Assembly: GCA_001464195.1 (NCBI GenBank)
Contig: LNEY01000019.1
Span: 1-64,000, forward strand
Source of the DNA: Burkholderiales bacterium Ga0077547
GTDB lineage: Bacteria > Pseudomonadota > Gammaproteobacteria > Burkholderiales > Burkholderiaceae_C
DNA: 64,000 nt
Reading direction: 5' to 3'
Of the stretch, positions 21,622 through 30,696 are shown one piece after another. The notes below the pieces were generated by a model that was not told the origin of the DNA, searched no databases, and was given only the letters and a program-made list of their open reading frames with translations. The translations under genes and the position numbers were made by a program. Every line of letters starts with the position of its first letter. The stretch's first letter is position 1.

Positions 21622-21765
21622 TGCCAAAGAGTCTTGCGGGTGAGGACCGGCCACGTGGTGGCGGATCTGACTGCGGGCCCGAGCCGACGACATTGACGCC
21701 ACCGGCCGTATTGACGGGCTGCCGCGACGGCGGGGCGCCGTTCGCTACTCCCCCTTCAGCAAGGC
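21622..21765 (-). promoter_or_regulatory. yybP-ykoY manganese riboswitch
   Basis: On the minus strand the leader of the TerC gene contains AAGGGGGAGTAGCGAA (near 21755-21740), then CCCGTCAATACGGCCGG, and closes with CCGCAAGACTCTTTGG (21638-21623). These match the conserved 5' strand (GGGGAGUAGC), the GUCAAU loop segment and the 3' strand (GCAAGACCUUU) of the yybP-ykoY aptamer. Downstream, ACCCGGTCG and CGACCGGGT can pair and may form the expression switch before the start codon at 21525. Confidence 0.85.
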
Positions 21766-21843
21766 ACGATTGTGCCGTGGTTTCAGCCCGCGTTCGGCGC
21801 CGATGCATCGCTTTCTTCGCCGATCGCAGGTTATTCTCGAGCC

Positions 21844-22197
21844 ATGAAGATCATTGTCCGTTGGCTGTTGCTGGCCGCTGCGCTGCTGTTGGTGGCTTAC
21901 TTGTATCCCGGCGTCACCGTCAACAGTTTCAGCTCGGCCATGGTCGCCGCGCTGGTACTGGGACTGTTCAACACCCTGCTGCGGCCGGTGCTGGTGTTGC
22001 TGACCCTGCCCGTCACGCTGATCACGCTCGGGCTGTTCCTGTTCGTGATCAATGCGTTGATGTTCTATTTCGCGGCGAACGTCCTGTCGGGTTTCAACGT
22101 CGCCGGCTTCACGGCAGCGCTCATCGGATCACTGATTTACAGCCTGTGCGGCATGGTGATCGACGTGGCGATGGAGCGGATCTTCCCGTCGAAATGA
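21844..22197 (+). CDS. Phage holin family (4_2)-like membrane protein
   Basis: Small inner-membrane protein of 117 residues with four hydrophobic helices covering nearly its entire length. It has the family-typical NTLLRPVLVLLTLPVTLITLGLFLFVINALMFY and a short C-terminal tail, MERIFPSK. Despite the family name, chromosomal copies like this are common and not part of a prophage. Function is unknown. The ATG at 21844 is chosen as the point where the membrane domain starts. It is divergent from the TerC gene and its riboswitch. Confidence 0.82.
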   Translation: MKIIVRWLLLAAALLLVAYLYPGVTVNSFSSAMVAALVLGLFNTLLRPVLVLLTLPVTLITLGLFLFVINALMFYFAANVLSGFNVAGFTAALIGSLIYSLCGMVIDVAMERIFPSK

Positions 22198-22219
22198 CAA
22201 CCAGCGGGCGCTGCCCGCT

Positions 22220-23923
22220 TCATTGGTAGCCGAGCTGCTCTGTCAGCAGTTGCTTGCGCCGCGCTTCAATCACGCGCAGTCGCGAATCGATGACCGATGA
22301 CTCGACGAAGTCGGCCATGGCCGGGTTGCTGCGTGCGAGGTTCTGGCCCGCACGCAGCCGGTCGATGGCGCCGCGCAGGTCGCCCCTGGCGTAGTGCGAT
22401 TCCGCCTCGGCACGCAGAGACCGCAAGCCCCAGCCGAACTGCGCTGACACCCGGCCCAACATGGCCCACGCCTCCGAATCGGAGGGGTAGCGCGCGACCC
22501 AGGTCTGCAATTGTTCAGAGATGTTCCGCAGCGATTCGTCATCCTTGCTGGTGTTCAGTGCGAGCGCGGTCTGCGCCGCCAACAGCAAGACCGGCCGCGA
22601 CATGATCACAGCCGAGGCCGCCTGCGAGCCCGCCGAGGGTGGCGTCAACCGAGCCAAGGTCGCCTGAGCGCGCAGGGCATCGCCGCGCTGCAATTGCGAT
22701 TCAGCGGCGAGCAGAAGCACCGCTCGCACCGCCCGCCGATCGGCTGGTAGTTTGGCATCGGAGTCCGGCGGGGCCTTGGGCGCAGCGCTGCCGAGTGCGA
22801 GGTCCAGCGCCTTCTTGATCGACGCGTCAGCCTGCGACCAATCGCGCAACAGGCTGGACGCCAACGCTGACGAGTACGCATCGGCAAACTGATCGGTGCG
22901 TGTGGCATCGGCAGACGGGCTCTGGCCTCCCAGTCGCTGCCAGCGCTGAAGCGCCTCGACACGTGCGTCCATCAGCACGCGGGCACGCGCCTGCGCAGCG
23001 GTGTGCTCGAGAGGCGTCGCGATCGATCCCGACACTGCAGCCGGCGGGACCGGCGCACTTGCGGTTTCGCCGGCCTCCAGCCGCGCTCGCGCCTCGCCGA
23101 TGCGCGCGGTGGTCAGCGGGTGACTGCGCAGATAGGGGAAGTTGCCGCTGTCGTTCAGGCGCGAGGCCTTTTGCAGACGTTCGAACATCGAGGCCATGCC
23201 CGAGGGATCGAAGCCTGCACTGGCCATGACCGACGCCCCGATGCGATCGGCCTCGCGCTCCATGTCACGCGAGAAGTTCAATTGACCCTGGATGCCGACG
23301 GCCTGTCCGCTGGTGATCAGCGCACCTGCGGCGTCGCCGCCACCGGACTGCGTCGCAGCGATCACGCCGAGGATGGTGGTGGCGATGCCGATCAGCGATT
23401 GCTGCCGGCTGTTGGCGAAGCCGCGGGCGATGTGACGCTGGTTGATGTGCGTCATCTCATGCGCGAGCACCGAGGCCAGCTCATCGCGGGTCTGCGTGAT
23501 CGCCATCAAGCCGAGGTGCACGCCCATGTAGCCGCCGGGCAGCGCAAACGCGTTGACGCTGGGGTCCTTGACCAGGAACGGCTGATAGGGGAAGCGCTCG
23601 CTCAGGTCCTCGCCGAGGTCACCACGAACCCTGGCCGCAGCCAGCAAGGGCTGCCACAGCGATTGCAGATATTCCAGCAGGATGGGATCGTCGAGGTAGT
23701 CGGGATCGCGGCGGATGTCGCGCATGATCGCGTCGCCCAATTGCCGCTCGGTCGCCAGACCGAAGTCCTCGGAAACACTGTCGCCAAGTGTCGGGAGGTT
23801 GTTCTGAGCCTGGACGCCGGGTGCCAGCATGCACGCCATCACGGCGACGCTGACAAGCCCAAGCCCAGCCCGAAGCGGCAGGCGCCGAACGATTCGGGGC
23901 GAACGGGGCAGTTTGAGGATCAA
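22220..23923 (-). CDS. bepA: M48 family metalloprotease, BepA-like
   Basis: Periplasmic zinc metalloprotease and chaperone that monitors assembly of outer-membrane proteins and LptD. The 567-residue precursor has a signal sequence (about 17-40, LRAGLGLVSVAVMACMLAPGVQAQ). The M48 domain has SVNAFALPGGYMGVHLGLM, zinc motif HEMTHINQRH (about 154-163), and the downstream Glu of DMEREADRIG. A helical TPR-like region fills the C-terminal half (about 320-567). An intact HExxH implies an active protease. The C-terminal half is longer than in E. coli BepA (487 residues). It diverges from moaC. Confidence 0.9.
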   Translation of the reverse strand: MILKLPRSPRIVRRLPLRAGLGLVSVAVMACMLAPGVQAQNNLPTLGDSVSEDFGLATERQLGDAIMRDIRRDPDYLDDPILLEYLQSLWQPLLAAARVRGDLGEDLSERFPYQPFLVKDPSVNAFALPGGYMGVHLGLMAITQTRDELASVLAHEMTHINQRHIARGFANSRQQSLIGIATTILGVIAATQSGGGDAAGALITSGQAVGIQGQLNFSRDMEREADRIGASVMASAGFDPSGMASMFERLQKASRLNDSGNFPYLRSHPLTTARIGEARARLEAGETASAPVPPAAVSGSIATPLEHTAAQARARVLMDARVEALQRWQRLGGQSPSADATRTDQFADAYSSALASSLLRDWSQADASIKKALDLALGSAAPKAPPDSDAKLPADRRAVRAVLLLAAESQLQRGDALRAQATLARLTPPSAGSQAASAVIMSRPVLLLAAQTALALNTSKDDESLRNISEQLQTWVARYPSDSEAWAMLGRVSAQFGWGLRSLRAEAESHYARGDLRGAIDRLRAGQNLARSNPAMADFVESSVIDSRLRVIEARRKQLLTEQLGYQ

Positions 23924-24043
23924 GAAGGCTTTCGCAACGATGAAGGGTCAGAGTGTCCGTCGTCGCAACGGTTCCATTCGGCGACCGACCCATGTTCAGC
24001 GTCACTATGATGCCAACTCGACATTGCTGCTTTGTTGCTCACC

Positions 24044-24607
24044 ATGACCCCATCTGCCGAAGGCACGGACAGCGCCAGCACCTCTGGCGAGCCCTCGGTG
24101 GTCGCCGCCACATCAGCGGGCTCGCCGCTCACGCATTTCGATGCCACGGGTCAGGCGCACATGGTCGATGTGTCGGCGAAAGCCGAAACCCACCGTGTTG
24201 CGCGGGCCACGGGCGAGATCCGCATGCTGCCCACCACGCTGGCGCTGATCGAGGACGGCGCGGCGAAGAAAGGTGATGTGCTGGGCGTGGCACGCATTGC
24301 CGCCATCCAGGCCGCCAAACGCACTGCCGATCTGATTCCGCTGTGCCACCCGTTGCCGATCACACGTGTGGCCATCGACTTCGACATCGACCGCGCGACC
24401 AGCGTCATCCGGTGCACCGCCCAGGTTGAAACGCGGGGTCGCACGGGCGTCGAAATGGAGGCGTTGACGGCGGTGCAGATCGGGCTGCTCACCATTTACG
24501 ACATGTGCAAGGCCGCCGACCGCGGCATGGTGATGGGCGGGATTCGGGTGCTTGAGAAGCATGGCGGGAAATCCGGCGACTGGGTCAGCCCCGAGGGCCC
24601 TCGCTGA
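24044..24607 (+). CDS. moaC: Cyclic pyranopterin monophosphate synthase MoaC
   Basis: Second step of molybdenum cofactor synthesis, forming cPMP from the MoaA product. The 187-residue protein has an N-terminal extension of about 28 residues before the conserved core [25 protein letters not shown]. It also contains [13 protein letters not shown] and [28 protein letters not shown], which carry the active-site His, Asp and Lys residues. The ATG at 24044 is used; a start four codons upstream (24032) is possible. No other moa genes are in the window. Confidence 0.95.
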   Translation: MTPSAEGTDSASTSGEPSVVAATSAGSPLTHFDATGQAHMVDVSAKAETHRVARATGEIRMLPTTLALIEDGAAKKGDVLGVARIAAIQAAKRTADLIPLCHPLPITRVAIDFDIDRATSVIRCTAQVETRGRTGVEMEALTAVQIGLLTIYDMCKAADRGMVMGGIRVLEKHGGKSGDWVSPEGPR

Positions 24608-24631
24608 GGTTCAGGCCGCACGGTTCGATGC

Positions 24632-26491
24632 TCACCTGAAGTCTCGGTAGTCCATCGGGCGCGACGGCGCCACGCACTGAAACGGCAGCTCGACGCCCGG
24701 ATCGGGCTCAGCCTCGCACGGCGCAAAGAACCCTTTCGACCCCGCATTTCGGAATTCGCGCAGGCGCGCGGCAATGTGTCGCGCACGCTCGATGTCGCCA
24801 GACTCGGCCAGTGCATTCGCCCAGGCCACCATCAGTCGCGTATCGAGCAGAAAGTGCTTCGCGCCGTGCACCGCGCTCAGCACCTCGGCAGGCGACTGGC
24901 TGGTGGTGGCCGCTGCATAGTCGGCGTGGTGTGAAAACAGCCAGCTGCGGCGCCCTTCCGCGATGCGGTCGGCCAGCGGCGGGGCATCGTCGGCCGGCTC
25001 GAAGATCGCCACCACCGGCAGGTAGTCCATCACCGATGCCAGGCCGCCGGCCATCAGCATCAGTGCAGCCGTCAGCCAGGCCGCACCTCGGGCAGAGAAG
25101 CCCTGCTGAACAGGCTGCGCCCTCTGGGTGATCGCGCGCGACGCTGGGCCCCGCAGACCGTGGCCCAGACCGTCGGCACCCAGACACAGCCCGAGGGCGA
25201 AAGCCGCCGGCAGCAGGAAATAGGCGTACCACAGCGGGTACTCGAGCAGGCTGTGGCAAGCCACCAGCAGCACCATCATCCATGCCGCGCGCAGCAGCAG
25301 CGCGCGTTCGCGGTTTGGCGTCGCCATGGCGCTCTGGCAGCTGGCGCGCCAGCCGCGCCACAGGGCCCAGCTCATCAGCGCCGTGACCAGCAGGGCAAGT
25401 GGCACGCCCAGCTCAACCGCCCATTGCAACAGCAGGTTGTGGGTGTGGTCGAAGAACGCGCCGGGCCGATGCGGGAACGGCGTCAGCGACCAGGCCAGAT
25501 TGAACTCACCCCAACCCACGCCAAACCAGGGATGCCGCTCGATCAGGCTCAGGGTGTCAGACCAGATACCAAAGCGCGAGCTGGAAATGTCGGTCTCGCT
25601 GCGCAGCCGTGCGGCGCCGCCGAAGACATGGCCGGTGAGATCGGCCCAGGTCGCGAGGCCGCTCCAGCACAGCGTGTAAATCAGCGGCGACACGCACAGC
25701 ACCCACCGCGATCGCCGCGACAGCGTGCCATCGAGCGCGCCCCACACCGCCAGCATCAGCACGCCCAACATGCCCGTGCGCGAGCCACTGAGCACCAGGC
25801 CGAAGATGCAGGCGACCATCAGCACCAGCAAGGCGATGCGCCCCATTCGGCCGCGACGATCGTCCCGTGATTCGAAAAGCCACAGCGCGGCGACCAGCGA
25901 CCACAGCAGCAGGCTGCTCAGGTGGTTGGGCTGGCGCAGATTGCCCGACGCACGCCCCTCCAGCGAGGTGCTCGCAATCCACTGGCCGTCGGCCCAAGCG
26001 GGTGCAAACACCTGCACCATGCCGACGGCCACGCTGAGCACACCAGCCACCACCAACGCGATGCACAGGGCGCGGAAGGCGGCTTGGCCGTGGCCCGATG
26101 ACATCATTGCCGCACCCACCACCGCCACCAGGGCGGCAGCGGCCAACAAACCCATGGCTGACGAAGCCATGGAAAGCGGTAGGCCATGGCGCGCCCAGGA
26201 CACGGCGCATGCAGTGATCAACAGCGCCAGAGTCAGCAGCAAGGCACTCAACCCGCCATTTGCACGCTGTGCCGGTGCGCCGGCGGGCGCTCGCCTCATC
26301 TGAAGCGCCAACACCGCGCAAAACACGCCCCAGCCCGATACCGCCGCCGCCTGATTCAGAAAAGTCGCCGATGGCGGGAGGTTGATGGCCAGCAAGACGG
26401 CAGGCACCACCGCCAGCAGGGCAGCCAGCAACGGGAAGATCCCGTCACTGCGGCGCGGCGCACAGCCCGACGTCACCAGGCCAGCGGTCAA
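24632..26491 (-). CDS. PglL/Wzy_C-type O-oligosaccharyltransferase or O-antigen ligase
   Basis: Polytopic inner-membrane protein of 619 residues with about twelve helices. The N-terminal part has LLAINLPPSATFLNQAAAVSGWGVF, typical of PglL, and the periplasmic Wzy_C loop has PHRPGAFFDHTHNLLLQWAVELGVP with the conserved His residues. A soluble C-terminal part (about 490-619) with alpha-helical repeats follows. Related enzymes transfer lipid-linked glycans to type IV pilin. Its ATG overlaps the tfpX stop (ATGA), the standard tfpX–pglL pairing. Acting as an LPS O-antigen ligase is the alternative, relevant because a Wzx-type cluster lies next door and no other ligase was seen. Confidence 0.85.
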   Translation of the reverse strand: MTAGLVTSGCAPRRSDGIFPLLAALLAVVPAVLLAINLPPSATFLNQAAAVSGWGVFCAVLALQMRRAPAGAPAQRANGGLSALLLTLALLITACAVSWARHGLPLSMASSAMGLLAAAALVAVVGAAMMSSGHGQAAFRALCIALVVAGVLSVAVGMVQVFAPAWADGQWIASTSLEGRASGNLRQPNHLSSLLLWSLVAALWLFESRDDRRGRMGRIALLVLMVACIFGLVLSGSRTGMLGVLMLAVWGALDGTLSRRSRWVLCVSPLIYTLCWSGLATWADLTGHVFGGAARLRSETDISSSRFGIWSDTLSLIERHPWFGVGWGEFNLAWSLTPFPHRPGAFFDHTHNLLLQWAVELGVPLALLVTALMSWALWRGWRASCQSAMATPNRERALLLRAAWMMVLLVACHSLLEYPLWYAYFLLPAAFALGLCLGADGLGHGLRGPASRAITQRAQPVQQGFSARGAAWLTAALMLMAGGLASVMDYLPVVAIFEPADDAPPLADRIAEGRRSWLFSHHADYAAATTSQSPAEVLSAVHGAKHFLLDTRLMVAWANALAESGDIERARHIAARLREFRNAGSKGFFAPCEAEPDPGVELPFQCVAPSRPMDYRDFR

Positions 26492-27215
26492 AAGAAGCCC
26501 TCAACCGGCAGATACCCCACCACCTTGGCGCCCGGCTCGGCAATCACCGACACCCAGCTTTCGCGACGCGACATCAGCGGCAGGAAGCTAAGGTCCTGCA
26601 CCGGCTGGCCCGCCTCCTTCGCGATGCGTGCCACTTCGCCAGCTACCTGCGGATACTTCGCCAGCAGCAGCGGCAGGGGCCTCGCGGCCCGCCATGCCGC
26701 GTCTGCCAGTGGGGCGTACTCGCGCCAGTACTTCGGTCGCATCGACAGATCGAAGCCCGCCAAGCCCAGCTCCAGTGCTTTTATCTGCTCGGCCGGGTCA
26801 GTCGGCTTGATGGCTGCAATCTGCCTCGGCCCCGTCCAGGGCAGTGTCTGCAACCCAGGTGGCGCCTCGGCCAGCGACGCTGTCTCGATGTCGGCTGCCG
26901 TCACGACCCGAAAGCGATCGATCTCGAACGCCAGCGCCACCGGCCGCGCCATCGCCATCGTGTACAGCCCATAGCCAAATGCTGCCAGCTGCAGAACCAC
27001 GATCACCGCCAGGTCGCGCGTCAGCTCGGCCCACCTCTCTTGCCCGGGCTCGCTACGACCGCCGTCAGCGCCGGCCCCATCACCACGTCGACGGAAACGA
27101 TCAGAAGGAACAGGCCTGTGCCCCCGGCCAGCGTCGAATACGGCGACGGGTACCAGACCAGAAATACAAGCGCTGCCGCAAGCGCGGCGATAAACGCCCT
27201 GTGGTTCAGCGACAT
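26488..27215 (-). pseudogene. tfpX: TfpX/TfpZ type IV pilin accessory protein, frameshifted
   Basis: Accessory protein found with pilin and pilin-glycosylation genes. The N-terminus, from the ATG at 27215, reads MSLNHRAFIAALAAALVFLVWYPSPYS and continues through DVVMGPALTAVVASPGKRG, with two membrane helices, then reaches a stop. The rest of the family sequence (WAELTRDLAVIVVLQLAAFGYGLY to the end, VGYLPVEGFF) continues in another frame from about 27031. Restoring one base at 27031-27036 (GGN-TGG in place of GGTGG) joins both halves as GKRGWAELTRDLAV, which is what the family predicts. The gene is therefore broken by a one-base loss, or the sequence has an error there. Confidence 0.85.
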
Positions 27216-27311
27216 CGATGAGCAAATTCGAATTCCTAGAGTGCACTGACGAGAGCTTACTTTGGTTCGATGGATTGGAGCGGCCGCATTTCCTGCAGAT
27301 ACCATCGCGGC

Positions 27312-28469
27312 ATGCTGCCTGCAGTCTCGCCCCGCAACGTTGCTGTCGTGCACGAATGGCTGGTCGACTACGCGGGCTCGGAGCGGGTGCTGGAGCAAAT
27401 CCTTTCGATCTATCCAGACGCGACGCTTTACCTGCTGATCGACCGGATGGAGCCTGCCCTACGAGCGCGCTTCAGGAGCCAGTGCACCGTCACCTCGTTT
27501 CTTGATCGTTGGCCGTGCATCGAGCGCTACTTCACCCAATGCCTGCCGTTGATGCCCTTTGCAATGCAGCAATTCGACCTCAGCGGTCACGACCTGATCA
27601 TTTCCAGCAGCCACTGCGTGGCCAAGGGAGTGATCGTTCCCCCCGATGCGCTGCATCTCTGCTACTGCCATTCGCCGATGCGCTACGTTTGGGATATGCA
27701 GGCAACTTACCTTGCACAGGAAGGGCTTGACCGCGGCGTGATGGGCTGGCTCGCGCGGCACTTCTTTCATCGCTTGAGGGTTTGGGACGCCGCCAGCCAC
27801 CATGGGGTGGATCATTTCGCAGCCAACTCCGACTTCGTACGGCGCCGCATCCTCAAGTGCTATCGGCGAGCGGCGAATGTCATCCACCCGCCGGTGGCGG
27901 TGGATGTCGAGCCGCTCGCAACCGTTGCGCGCGATCCCCGGCACTGCGTCACCCTCGGCCGCTTGCTGGGCTACAAGAACGTCGCACTGATGATCGAAGC
28001 ATTCCGGCTGCTGCCCGACTGGAAGCTCACTGTCGCCGGTGACGGCCCCCAGCGGAATGCACTTCAGACGAGGGCACCATCCAACGTGCAGTTTCTGGGC
28101 GCCGTGTCAGAAGCAGACAAGCAGCGTCTGCTGCAGTTAGCCAGCATGTTCGTCTTCGCTGCGGTCGAGGACTTCGGAATTGCCCCGGCCGAATCCCTCG
28201 CCGCTGGTACGCCTGTGGTGGCGTTGGCCCGTGGCGGTGTGCTGGACTATCTGCGTCACGGCGACAACGCGTGGCTCTTCGATGAGCCGACGCCCGAAGC
28301 GCTGGCCCAGGCCATCCGATCGGCGTCTGACAATTGGCCAGATGATGTCGCGGACCGCTGCAGACGCAGTGTTGCAGGGCTCTCAGAAGCATGCTTTCGA
28401 ACCAGCTTTTCAACCTGGGTCGCCGAGAAATGGGCTGAGTGGCAACGCGCGCCCAACCCACTGCCTTGA
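27312..28469 (+). CDS. Family 4 glycosyltransferase
   Basis: Cytoplasmic GT-B-fold sugar transferase of 385 residues. It begins VAVVHEWLVDYAGSERVLEQIL, close to the start of WbaZ-type mannosyltransferases, and has the LCYCHSPMRYVWDM segment. The C-terminal donor-binding region has GRLLGYKNVALMIEAFRLLPDWKLTVAGDGP and EDFGIAPAESLAAGTPVVALARGG, with the catalytic EX7E pattern. It is the first of two plus-strand genes, 26 nt before the next, and divergent from tfpX. Probably adds a hexose to the lipid-linked repeat unit; donor and acceptor are unknown. Confidence 0.88.
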   Translation: MLPAVSPRNVAVVHEWLVDYAGSERVLEQILSIYPDATLYLLIDRMEPALRARFRSQCTVTSFLDRWPCIERYFTQCLPLMPFAMQQFDLSGHDLIISSSHCVAKGVIVPPDALHLCYCHSPMRYVWDMQATYLAQEGLDRGVMGWLARHFFHRLRVWDAASHHGVDHFAANSDFVRRRILKCYRRAANVIHPPVAVDVEPLATVARDPRHCVTLGRLLGYKNVALMIEAFRLLPDWKLTVAGDGPQRNALQTRAPSNVQFLGAVSEADKQRLLQLASMFVFAAVEDFGIAPAESLAAGTPVVALARGGVLDYLRHGDNAWLFDEPTPEALAQAIRSASDNWPDDVADRCRRSVAGLSEACFRTSFSTWVAEKWAEWQRAPNPLP

Positions 28470-28495
28470 TGCGGTGGGCGGTCGCACCGTAAGCC

Positions 28496-29677
28496 ATGCA
28501 CGTGCTCATCGTCAGCGAAATGTCGCCCCCGTACGCCATGGGCGGTGGCGAGAAGCGGTATGCGATTCTGGCGAGGGAGTTGGTCGCGAAGGGGCATCAG
28601 GTCACCTGGCTGTCCATGCGCCAGAAAGACAGTGCCGACGCTGAAGAATTTGACGGCGCGCGCCACCTGCATGCGGGCCCCCGGATCATGCAACCCCCGC
28701 TGCGATCGTTCGGTGCCAAGCTGCGATTCATGCTCAGTGTCATCGTGCATCTGGCGCGTCATCGGCCCGATGTGGTCGACTGCCAGACTTACGCGCCGCT
28801 GCCGGCGGCATGGCTCATCTGCAAGCTCAGGGGCATTCCGTTGGTCGCCACCATTCACGACACATCGACGGCGTACTCGAGCAAACCAGCTGCCGATCAA
28901 TGGATGTCGGCATGGGATGGTTGGCTTGCCGGTTTCGTCGAGCGCCGTCTTTACCGCCTGAGTTACAGCCGCGTTCTGACGGTGAGCGATGCCGTGAAGA
29001 GCGCGCTTGTGCAGCGCATGGGCCTGGCGCCATCCTCGATTTCAGTCGTGCCGAATGGAATCGACATCAAGGCCATCGATGCCATCGCGCCGCACCCCAG
29101 CACGACTGATCTGATCTTTGTCGGGCGCATGGTTCCGCACAAGCACCCCGAAGTCTTTCTTGAAGTCGCTGCTTTACTCAGTGCCGCACGCAAGAGCCGA
29201 GGACTCCAGCCGCTGAAGCTGCGGATGATCGGCGGCGGACCTGTTGCGGACGCGATTCGGGCGCAGGCCGAAGCCGTTGGCGTGTCACATCAACTCGAGT
29301 GGCTTGGTGAACTGGAAAGCCACGCCGATGTGATTGCACATATCAAGGCGGCAAAGGTGCTGGTGCTGCCGTCGACCCGAGAGGGTTTCGGGCTTGTTCT
29401 TGCGGAGGCCATGGCGTGCTGCACGGCCTTTGCCGCATACGGCATCGCGCCAGTCGCCGAAACAGTCGGGCCTGTACTGGCCGACTGTTTGGCAGCGCCC
29501 GCGGATCTGCGTCACTTGGCCAGCGTCGTGGCACTTCTCATTGACAACGAGGACTTGCGCTCGCAGCGAGTTACCTTGGGGAATATCCGGGTGCGCGAAC
29601 AGTTTGGTGCCGACAACTTTGCGCGCGCGACCGTGGGCGTTTACCAACTCGCCATCGGCGTTGGCGGCACGGCTTGA
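28496..29677 (+). CDS. Family 4 glycosyltransferase
   Basis: GT-B glycosyltransferase of 393 residues. It shows MHVLIVSEMSPPYAMGGGEKRYAILARELVAKGHQV at the N-terminus with the Gly-rich acceptor-side loop, VVPNGIDIKAID, LIFVGRMVPHKHPEVFLE, and the donor-site REGFGLVLAEAMACCTAFAAYG (EX7E). It follows the preceding glycosyltransferase gene by 26 nt and ends convergently with the minus-strand cluster. The 122-nt convergent gap (29678-29799) shows no strong terminator. Specificity cannot be assigned. Confidence 0.88.
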   Translation: MHVLIVSEMSPPYAMGGGEKRYAILARELVAKGHQVTWLSMRQKDSADAEEFDGARHLHAGPRIMQPPLRSFGAKLRFMLSVIVHLARHRPDVVDCQTYAPLPAAWLICKLRGIPLVATIHDTSTAYSSKPAADQWMSAWDGWLAGFVERRLYRLSYSRVLTVSDAVKSALVQRMGLAPSSISVVPNGIDIKAIDAIAPHPSTTDLIFVGRMVPHKHPEVFLEVAALLSAARKSRGLQPLKLRMIGGGPVADAIRAQAEAVGVSHQLEWLGELESHADVIAHIKAAKVLVLPSTREGFGLVLAEAMACCTAFAAYGIAPVAETVGPVLADCLAAPADLRHLASVVALLIDNEDLRSQRVTLGNIRVREQFGADNFARATVGVYQLAIGVGGTA

Positions 29678-29799
29678 TGCCTTGTTGGGTTGATCGCGCT
29701 CAACGGTTACGCGCTGGCGATCCAGAAACCGCGGCACCAGCTTCACGATCGCTGCAGCGCTGCACCTGAGTCGATCCCCGCAAACTGCATCGACTCCGC

Positions 29800-30696
29800 T
29801 CACGTATCAGCGGGACGGGAAGCTGGCTTTGGATAAAAGTCACGTACCCGTCGGAGCCCATAGCGATATCCAGAGTATCGAATCAGGTGAAGCCACAGCA
29901 TCCCATGCAAAAGCAGCAGGACGCGTTTGTCCTTCACGTGCTGCTGGGCAAAGCCGGCACGCACGATGTCGTAGTGCAGGAGACGACGCCCCGTCCCGGA
30001 ACCCATCGAGATCGAGCCCGGATGTGACCGAAACAGCGCCAAGGGTTGCTTGACGAAGGCGAACTTTGGGTAGACCTTGGCTGTCAGCAAGAACAACAGC
30101 AAATCGTTACCTATCGCGTGCATGCTGAAGTCGCTGCCGATCGCGTTGGGAATGTCCAACCACAGGTTGCGCAACAGGTCGCTGGTTCGGAACAACGCGC
30201 ATCCGGGAGAGCACGGGAAAGGCCCATTCAGCAAGGCACCCCGTACGAAGGTGCTTGTTGGATGGATGCCTGCACTCAGGGAGTCAAAGTCGACGGGAGC
30301 GTCTTGCGGCATTGCTCCGTGCTCAAAGACGCGAGCCGCGGAGTAGGCGAAACCGACGTCCGCTGACTTCAAGTAAGGTACGCAGGCACTCAGAAACTCA
30401 GGCTCGATCAAATCGTCTGACCACAAGATCTTGGAGTACACCCCCTGAGCACGTTGGGCGCAAGCGATCCAGTTGCGCACCGGGCCGATATTGCTGTCGT
30501 TGCGGAAGGCCCGAATCCGCGAGTCCGTTGCCGCCAACGACTGAATCTTCTCCCAAGTGCCGTCCGTGCTCGCGTTGTCGACAACGACCACTTCAACCGC
30601 TTCGTAAGTCTGAGCCAGCGCCGAACCTATCGTATCTTCGATCAGGTCCCATCGGTTGTAGACGGGGATGAGAATACTGACGAGTTCTGCGTTCAA
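29800..30696 (-). CDS. Family 2 glycosyltransferase (WbaV position)
   Basis: GT-A-fold inverting glycosyltransferase, 298 residues, beginning LVSILIPVYNRWDLIEDTIGSALAQTYEAVEVVVVDNASTDGTW with the nucleotide-binding Asp (VDNAS) and the DxD-like LWSDDLIEPEF. A TTG at 30696 is used: its TTGA overlaps the flippase stop and no ATG lies near. It occupies the place that wbaV, the dideoxyhexosyl transferase, holds after wzx in Salmonella, so transfer of the 3,6-dideoxyhexose branch is a reasonable but untested guess. Confidence 0.85.
   Translation of the reverse strand: MNAELVSILIPVYNRWDLIEDTIGSALAQTYEAVEVVVVDNASTDGTWEKIQSLAATDSRIRAFRNDSNIGPVRNWIACAQRAQGVYSKILWSDDLIEPEFLSACVPYLKSADVGFAYSAARVFEHGAMPQDAPVDFDSLSAGIHPTSTFVRGALLNGPFPCSPGCALFRTSDLLRNLWLDIPNAIGSDFSMHAIGNDLLLFLLTAKVYPKFAFVKQPLALFRSHPGSISMGSGTGRRLLHYDIVRAGFAQQHVKDKRVLLLLHGMLWLHLIRYSGYRYGLRRVRDFYPKPASRPADT

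Noticed and set aside
21844-22197. Prophage remnant suggested by the holin-family protein
   Set aside because: No other phage gene is near; this family is commonly chromosomal and of unknown function.
29678-29799. Bidirectional terminator between the convergent glycosyltransferase genes
   Set aside because: No stem of more than a few base pairs with a T-run on either strand could be found.
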